64,000 bases of DNA from Xanthostigma xanthostigma. Its lineage: Eukaryota > Arthropoda > Insecta > Raphidioptera > Raphidiidae. Position numbers and translations under genes: made by a program. The stretch spans positions 59,618,948-59,682,947 of the forward strand of contig OY754464.1 of the NCBI GenBank assembly GCA_963575645.1, written 5' to 3'. The notes beneath the pieces are model-generated. The model was not told the origin of the DNA, did not search any database, and worked only from the letters and a program-made list of their open reading frames with translations. Position 1 is the stretch's first letter, and each line of letters begins with the position of its first letter. Of the stretch, positions 57,410 to 64,000 are shown in pieces.

Positions 57410-58440
57410 TTGAATTACATCTGAGGTAAGGGGTTCCTGTTATGAGTACTGCTTTTATGAACAAATTAAAATGAAGAATTTATTAGTAAGAAGGTTTGTG
57501 AAAACATCTAATTTTACAAAATTATGAAGTGTAAATTGATGCAATATAATTAATTAATTGCAAAATTTGCAAGGTTCCGATGAATCGGGGGCGTCCACTA
57601 AGCTGAGACTCCAAGCAACTGCTTATTTTGCTCACGGTTAAATTTGGCCTTGTATATGATCATAGTGAGTCTCATTAGTAGGAAGTTAGTTTTTTTGGAA
57701 AAAACGTCAGTTTTTAAACGCAGGGGTAATATTATAATTTAGGATTTTCCCATTCAAGAATGAATTCGTGTTTAATATATTACAAATAAAGTAAGTTATT
57801 AAAACCAACAAGATGGTTCATAAACTAAAATAAATTAATTGCGTTTCAACAAAATAATGTGTTTTACATAGGTTTCGTTTTTCTAATTGAGTGCTTAAGA
57901 ACTCATGAATTGTAGAGGTATTTATGGAAATTTGTTTGCTTGTACAATTAAAATTTATTTTCAATTAAATTCTGCACTTTGTGTGCCCACTATCAAGAGG
58001 TTACAAATCACTATTTTCGCTCATTGCTCATACTCATTTTTTCGTACTGTAATATTGTGTTCGTTGGTCTCTTCTTTTTGAGTATTTGAATTTCCATAAA
58101 AATGATAGGAGGCGCATGCGCACAGTAATAATAATAAGTCATAGTAATATTCTATTTTTAGACTTTTGATAGAAATCTTCAAAAAAAAGAGAAGATCAAC
58201 AAATATAACCATTATCCAATGTCACTCCTGAAATTGTGGGTTATTTGCCATCGAAATAGTTACGTAAATGGTGTGATTCTCGTCATCAACGTCGTAACTA
58301 GGGCCTGGCAACCGGACCCCATGCCAGGAGCGCAAATATGGGATGGCGGAATCAGCGATTATTTGAATGTATCAACCACGGGCATCGATGAATCTAACTA
58401 CCGCGTAAACAGATTATAGTATTATAAAATATATACTGTG
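57410..58440. other. Gene-free stretch
   Basis: GCGCATGCGCA lies at about 58111. The short frame ending at 58419 overlaps a CGTAACTAGGGCCTGGCAAC repeat-type start and is not accepted as a gene. Confidence 0.4.
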
Positions 58441-58631
58441 TACTCAACCAGAGATGTACAAGATACCTCATAAAAAGTATCTGAAATACAAGTTACAAGA
58501 TACTTCTAAGTAAAGTATTTGAGATATCAGATACAAGATACTTTTGGAAAATATATTTTTATTATCCTTAATAGAATCTTACTGAATATTTAGCTTATTA
58601 AGTTATTACATATAGGTACATTTTTAATTTA

Positions 58632-58670
58632 ACGTTTCGGCCTCCACTTTTGGCGATCGCCTTCAAGAAT
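58632..58670 (-). ncRNA. Hammerhead-like relic inside the hAT-like element
   Basis: On the minus strand TTGAAGG, GCGATCGCC, ...GGAGGCC, GAAACGTTAAA. GGC/GCC can form stem II. The first core block has two changes. Confidence 0.35.
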
Positions 58671-58938
58671 GAAAATTCGTAACTAATCCACGACAAATAG
58701 CCGTAAAAAATAGTTTTGTGATAAAACGTATAATAAACACCAAAAAACACTTCGCGATCTTAAGCGCTCTTAAACAAAAATTATTGTACATAACACCAAA
58801 CAAAGAAATATAAGCCATTTTATTATAAATGAAAGAAAATATTATATTATATTACTTATTAATTATTATACTACTTTTATTATAGGTATTAATAATATAA
58901 TATATAATATAATATAAAATTATTATTATTATTATTAT

Positions 58939-59173
58939 TCTGCCGTAAAAAGGCAAAAGGCAGTAAGTGACCAACTTATGAATTTGAGTAAATCAAGATT
59001 TACTAAATATGTATTGACCGTCCAGATTAATAGATTATGGAAACCAAAACATGGGGAAAACATTTTTTAAAGACAATAAAATTATTGCTGCAGCACTTAC
59101 TGCTGTCGTTGGTTTCAGTATGAATCATTTTTCAACAAATGTCACTTACTGCCCTTTGCCTTTTTAGGGCAGT
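58939..59173. mobile_element. MITE nested in the hAT-like element
   Basis: TCTGCCGTAAAAAGGCAAAAG...CAGTAAGTGAC at the left is inverted at the right as GTCACTTACTGCCCTTTGCC...TTTAGGGCAGTA. It is flanked on both sides by ATT repeats, which may be its target. Confidence 0.8.
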
Positions 59174-59479
59174 ATTATTATTATTATAGTAGACTCTAGA
59201 TACAATCTTTTGATAGGTAGATAAATTAAAATTTTAGGGTGCGTTCAGTTTTGTCTATATGATGCCACAACGTAAAAAATGTATAGATAAATAGTAAAAG
59301 TATCTTAGTATGTATTTACAAAATACTAAGATACCAAAATCATGTATCTAAATACAAGATACAAAATATTAGATTAAAAAAGTATTTCAGGTACAAGATG
59401 AAAATACGTATTTTGTATCTTGTATCTGTATTTCCAATAGTTGTATCTAAGACAAGTCACATCTCTGTACTCATTACTC

Positions 59480-60580
59480 AACTACATAACGTCTGTGCCG
59501 AAGGGGAGTGTAACTGCTAGAATTTTGCGAAACCATGCGTGATGCGACTATCGCCAAGAGGAAAATTGTTATATATAAAAGCCAAGTTGGGTATAGGAAA
59601 ACTTAAATAATTATTGTAAAAATTAATAATATAACGTAAAACTAAGTACTAAATAAATAAATAAAAATTAATATTGATGGATGTTTATTAATATAGGTAT
59701 ATGATTCATTTTTACATAAAATCACACAAATCTTTATCTCAACAGCAAATCGCATTAACTACAAGTTCGGTTAATTATTCATACACTTTGCTTAAATGTG
59801 CGTCAATGAATCCTTACCCTACATTGACACAGCTGAACATTGCGTAAGAAACGACTCAGGTCATGTCTGAGTTACAGAAATGTCATAATGCAACAGGAGC
59901 GTTTTGCATAAATCGGCCGTTTATTCTCGTGCCATTTCGCCTATGCACATTCTTTGGATGGACTTTCTTTGGTTGGTCGGATAATAGTGTGAACAAGTCT
60001 TTACGAATTTAGTTCGCCTTGAGTATGTATTGTAAAGCTTAATGCATTTCCATATTATTCAGGTACAAGTAAGGTAAGGTAGGTACGCGGTTTTAATGGG
60101 CCTGGTATAAGTATCAAATGCGGTATTACCTTACATATGTACCGACTTGCTCTACTGCGCACTTTACACGACCGTGAAACCTTTATCGCGGTTTTCGGTT
60201 GAAAAAGGGATGTTTGCACTTCTGCAGATAAAGAAAATGTAAATATTAAATTATTGTTAACACTGCCTCCACAAATATTTCAAGTTGATTATAAGTACCA
60301 ACTTTCCAACAATAATCGTTGTAGGTATAACTTTTAAATCTAGAAAAAAAATCCTATGAAATAATTCCAATGGAAACCTTTTCTATTTCTACTCCCGCAT
60401 CGAAAATTTGGTTTCATTAGATTTTGTCCCTATAACTGTGTACAATTTCAGTTTTTTAGGTCTAACGGGGGGATTTTGGAGGGTGCGGAAATTCTGACAG
60501 ACCAGCATTAGAAAGATATGGAGTCTATAGCATTTATTCACGGCTTCACTCGCGTCCATGTCGGTTTTGATAGGAACTTT
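59480..60580. other. Gene-free stretch
   Basis: AT-rich. No supported feature. Confidence 0.45.
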
Positions 60581-60583
60581 ATA

Positions 60584-60888
60584 CAGTAGAACATCTGTAG
60601 TCGAACTTCAAGGGAGACACCAAAAAATTCGAGTTTGAAAGTTTTCGACTTATGAAGAATTTCGACTTATTTGGCGGTTTTTGTAAGGAAATATTCAATT
60701 TTTTTTTCGAGTTATGGAGGAAAACTATGTTCCGAAATGGCTTGTAAGGAGTCACTGATTATTTCCACGTATAGAGGTTTGAGATTTCGAGTAATGGAGG
60801 TTTTGGGGATCGAAGGTAGGGGAACAAATTTTTTTCGAGTTTTGGAGGTTTTCGACTTATCGAGGTTCGACTTAAAGACATTCTACTG
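60584..60888. mobile_element. pogo-like MITE with repeated TTCGAGT/TCGACTTAT motifs
   Basis: CAGTAGAACATCTGTAGTCG at the left is inverted at the right as CGACTTAAAGACATTCTACTG. TA flanks both (60582-60583 and 60889-60890). The interior repeats TTTTCGACTTAT and TTTCGAGTTATGGAGG. Confidence 0.85.
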
Positions 60889-60904
60889 TATTAATCCGAA
60901 CATG

Positions 60905-60907
60905 TCA

Positions 60908-60943
<36 letters not shown>
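60905..60943. repeat. (GT)n(GA)n compound microsatellite
   Basis: A short GT run passes directly into about 13 GA repeats. Confidence 0.9.
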
Positions 60944-60944
<1 letters not shown>

Positions 60945-61749
60945 GGTTTCACTTCTACCGTATACTTTTATTCTGAGCATAAGAATAAAATCGCAATCGA
61001 ACCATTAGGGTGCAAATATATTAAATAAATTTTTAATTTGCTCCCTCCTGATCCAAAAGCTGGGTACGCCCATGTTAACGTCATAGAAAAAGTCAAAGTT
61101 TTTGAAACAAAGATACTTTATTCAGATTGAATGCAAGTACATCAGCCAATCCTATCATCGAAGAAATCAGGCAATATCATCGAAGAAAGAGACGCAGATA
61201 TAATTTCGATACGCTTTGTTTTGCATTCGCTCATCGCACATTGAGTAGATAGACAATGATTCATATAGTAAATTATTAAATATAATATGACTTCTACCGT
61301 GTCGTCTTTTTTTTTATGAATATTGTGAGCTTTGAACAAGAATCGTAACGACTGCGTAAAAATCACGCGGAACAAAAATAGAGATTTCACTGTAAAAGCT
61401 GTATCGTATTCATTATATGCAAAAAGCCTTTCTGAAACTTTCTAATTACCAACAAAGATTTTACTGAAATAAAACGAAATGAGCCTTTAAGAGGCCTGGA
61501 TGTACATATCATTAGCACATTTTACTTAGTATGTAGGCGCTAATGTTATCTATAACATTCAACAAGCCATAGATAAAGAAAATAATTATTATCACACTTT
61601 TTGTCACAAAAATAATTATATTTTTTTAAGTAATACTTCTTTTGGCACGGTAAGGTAAAATTGATTAATTAGACTGAAAATGTAACGAAACTTTACAACA
61701 TATTATGTATACCGTATATACCATAAAAACCGAATGTAGAACATTAATT

Positions 61750-61830
61750 TAAGGTAGCAGCGAGGTAGAGCGGCTGCCATGTAACCTAATAATCGTCAGT
61801 TCGATTCTGGCAGTCGGTACCATTATATTT
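61750..61830 (+). repeat. tRNA-like SINE head
   Basis: GGTAGCAGCGAGGTAGAGCG (A-box-like) and GTCAGTTCGATTCTGGCAGT (B box). The arms do not close as a tRNA. Confidence 0.55.
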
Positions 61831-62102
61831 TTTTACAATTATACCAGTTTTACTTCTGTAGTGTATAGTGTAAAATACACAATTTCTTTTTTAATTTTTT
61901 TTTCCGTTTTTACCAATATTTTCCATTTTTTTCATGGAAAATTATAATTTCTTAAGTATTTGTTTTATATAGGTACTGGTTTTAATAAACCTATCTGCTG
62001 TACTGAACAACTGTTATTTGTTATTATTTCTGACGGAAATCTTAATCTTATCTTGAATCATGTAGCGTGGAAATCTAGAGGAGCTGAATCTTTTAAAGCA
62101 GC

Positions 62103-62570
62103 TATTGGTGTATTTGCCATAAGGCACTTACACTATTGGCGTCGGTCAGATGGCGGGACCTAGGAGTCGGACCAAAATTTCTCGACGGTTCACTGTTCAT
62201 AGCCTCCTAAGAAGTTTGGCACCATTTTTGGAAAAGTATTTTTATATACATATCTACGGGCTATGACTTTCGGTGGAGTTAATTGATTTTAACGAAATTT
62301 GAACCACATATTGAAATCCATCACCGCTCGAAGCCTATTTAAAATAGGCCCAATCGAGCTACTTTAAGAGTGGGTTTTATGGGTTAAAACATATTTTTGG
62401 CCCAAAAATACCGAAAAAATTCTCCGAATTGTTTTAAAATTGAAAATTAACCCATTAGTAAAGATAAAAATTTGCTGCCGAAATTTTATTAAAATCGTAA
62501 AAACGTACTGCCTATTTTAGCAAATATATTATATTGTCAGCAGGGTTTCGCACTGCGACCCGAGTTTTTA
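62103..62570 (+). repeat. Dispersed repeat family R, copy 3
   Basis: GTGTATTTGCCATAAGGCAC and GGCGTCGGTCAGATGGCGGG start it, as at 41846. The end block CAGCAGGGTTTCGCACTGCG matches that at about 42550. Confidence 0.85.
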
Positions 62571-62574
62571 TCAA

Positions 62575-63850
62575 TGTCTAATTGGTAAGTGTTCGTTTAT
62601 CGCTGATATTTAGTAGCAACTAACTATAATATTACTTCAGATAGTGTCTGCTAGTTGTCAGGAATAATTTTCCTATGACTCCAATCGCATTAATGTCGGT
62701 TTTGACAAAAACCATTGTCTTAATCCGATTGCAACCAGATAAAAAGAATCCTTTAAGTTTGGGTTATATTTGTTATTCTATCAAGTGTCATCAAACTTTA
62801 CCTAGGAGTTCTTCAGCGATGCGGATACAGACAGATAGTCAAAGATACCTACATTGGGAAGAAAATTGGGAGACATTTGTTTGTAGCTTTTGGATCGTAA
62901 AATCTCTTTGGAACAAGCAATTGTTTTACCTCAATCAATTTTCGTTTGGCTCAAATAAATTATACAATCTAACAGGCACAAACAATTTGTTTGCTTGAAA
63001 CAATATTTTCTTAGTGTAGAAAAAATCTTGAAACACGATTTCTCATATAAATTCCGCAAGAAAATGAAATTACAGACAAAGATCCCGTTTATCACTAATA
63101 ACAGACTGTTATTTTTTTAACAGTTACGGATAACTGGTAATTTTCAAAACACAGTTATAACTTTTATTAAAAAAAAAAAATAAAAAAAAGAACAGTTTTA
63201 CCTATTTCTGCATGAGAATGCATATATTTATTTTTATATTGTTTGACAATATTACATCATTTTTCAATGTAATCATTTCAGGAAACGCGTTTTATACGTA
63301 CAGTTATTTGCTCACAGTTTATTGCCCGAACACAAAATAAAGTATATTTAGAGGTGACACTTTGTCAATAACATTCACAAATATCTGAATAAAATGCATG
63401 CACCATTAGGTACCATATACCTAGGTGTCCTCGAAGGAAGTTGTGAAATTTAGAATCAAACTGCTTTGGCTCATCATTCAAATTACGTTAAATGACGTTA
63501 ATTTGTGGAGAAGTGTATCAAAATTACCATATAACGAACGTGTTTTAATATTATAAACATATTTTTTTGATCTGTTTACTATCACTCATTAAAATTAAAA
63601 TATATAGAGCAAAAATTCCCTGTATTTAGCCACTTTTTAAGAAAACGGTCAACATAAATGTTTTGTTGGTCATACAATTTAGATCTTCTGACAATGCCCA
63701 GACCAAATTTTTAGACAAACGTTGATCAAATCTTAGAAATCGATGATGTTTCTTAATTTATCGTTTCCGTAGGATATCAAGCTACTCAGGTAAATAATAT
63801 TATACAAGAACGAGACGTGTCCAGGAGTGACTGGGTGATGAGGAGGGAGC
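62575..63850. other. Gene-free stretch
   Basis: The 107-codon frame at 62675 shows no domain. Nothing supported. Confidence 0.45.
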
Positions 63851-63853
63851 AGG

Positions 63854-64000
63854 CAAAGAGAGAGAGAGAGAGAATGAAAGAAAGAGAGAGTGGCGGTGCA
63901 CTTAACTGCAGTCTGAGAGAGCCGTGGGTGGAGAAGCGCATTGGCCGCATCAAGGCCAGTCTGGCTGCATATGAAATACAAGTTACCGAGGTTCAGAACT
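63854..64000. promoter_or_regulatory. GA-rich, GC-rising edge, possible next promoter
   Basis: A (GA)n run at 63857-63890 (GAGA-factor-type motifs) is followed by about 100 bases of clearly higher GC content (CGTGGGTGGAGAAGCGCATT...). This could begin another gene beyond the window or a different repeat. Confidence 0.25.

Larger units (their letters stand above)
58449..59467. mobile_element. hAT-like non-autonomous element
   Basis: Ends are CAGAGATGTAC and (inverted) CAGAGATGTGAC. The 8-bp flanks are TACTCAAC and TACTCATT, six of eight alike. Subterminal repeats of AAGTATCT.AAATACAAGATAC at both ends are typical of hAT MITEs. No transposase. Confidence 0.75.

Noticed and set aside
58219..58419. 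66-codon frame ending in a protein-like stretch (GISDYLNVSTTGIDESNYR)
   Set aside because: Its middle coincides with a CGTAACTAGGG-type repeat start. There is no splice support and no family recognised. A short real exon cannot be fully excluded.
62675..62998. 107-codon frame
   Set aside because: No domain, and no supporting exon signals.

Overview
The window looks like an insect nuclear genome. It is AT-rich, has very low coding density, holds one gene with a 23-kb intron, and is full of small dispersed repeats: tRNA-derived SINE-like elements, terminal-inverted-repeat (TIR) MITEs, foldback elements, and LINE and Penelope-like remnants. Several repeat types, such as one opening AGGGTTCCGTACCC and tails reading TTATATATTAGTATAGAT, are familiar from Lepidoptera and Hemiptera. 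I cannot place the species. No bacterial or organellar features are present.

The only protein-coding gene I can defend is a SoxC-group HMG-box transcription factor, orthologous to Drosophila Sox14 and vertebrate Sox4/11/12. It lies on the + strand. Coding exon 1 (24269-24391, 41 codons) is joined in phase 0 to coding exon 2 (47800-48741, 313 codons plus stop), giving 354 residues. The intron is 24392-47799. A probable promoter and leader region lies just upstream (about 23.9-24.27 kb). The 3' UTR begins at 48742, with a first AATAAA at 49155.

Region by region. 1-23.9 kb is gene-free and repeat-rich: a Penelope GIY-YIG remnant, TA-flanked and foldback MITEs, a long repeat with a five-unit array of GCGCATGCGC sites, two tRNA-Lys-derived repeats, a pogo/Tigger-like MITE carrying three histone-type stem-loops, a LINE RNase H tail, and a pair of overlapping perfect palindromes at 18.2 kb. 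24.4-47.8 kb is the SoxC intron, mostly unique AT-rich sequence with scattered repeats. 49-64 kb is downstream and gene-free. It holds a piggyBac-like MITE, a PIF/Harbinger deletion derivative that keeps the 5' ends of both its genes, a hAT-like element with another MITE nested inside it, and pogo-like MITEs.

The window is best read as one developmental regulator in a large repeat-filled domain. The most unusual signals are non-coding: hammerhead-like cores tied to Penelope remnants, triplicated histone-like stem-loops, twin snapback palindromes, and a dispersed TATA-box cassette. Everything was read by eye; no alignment or folding program was run.
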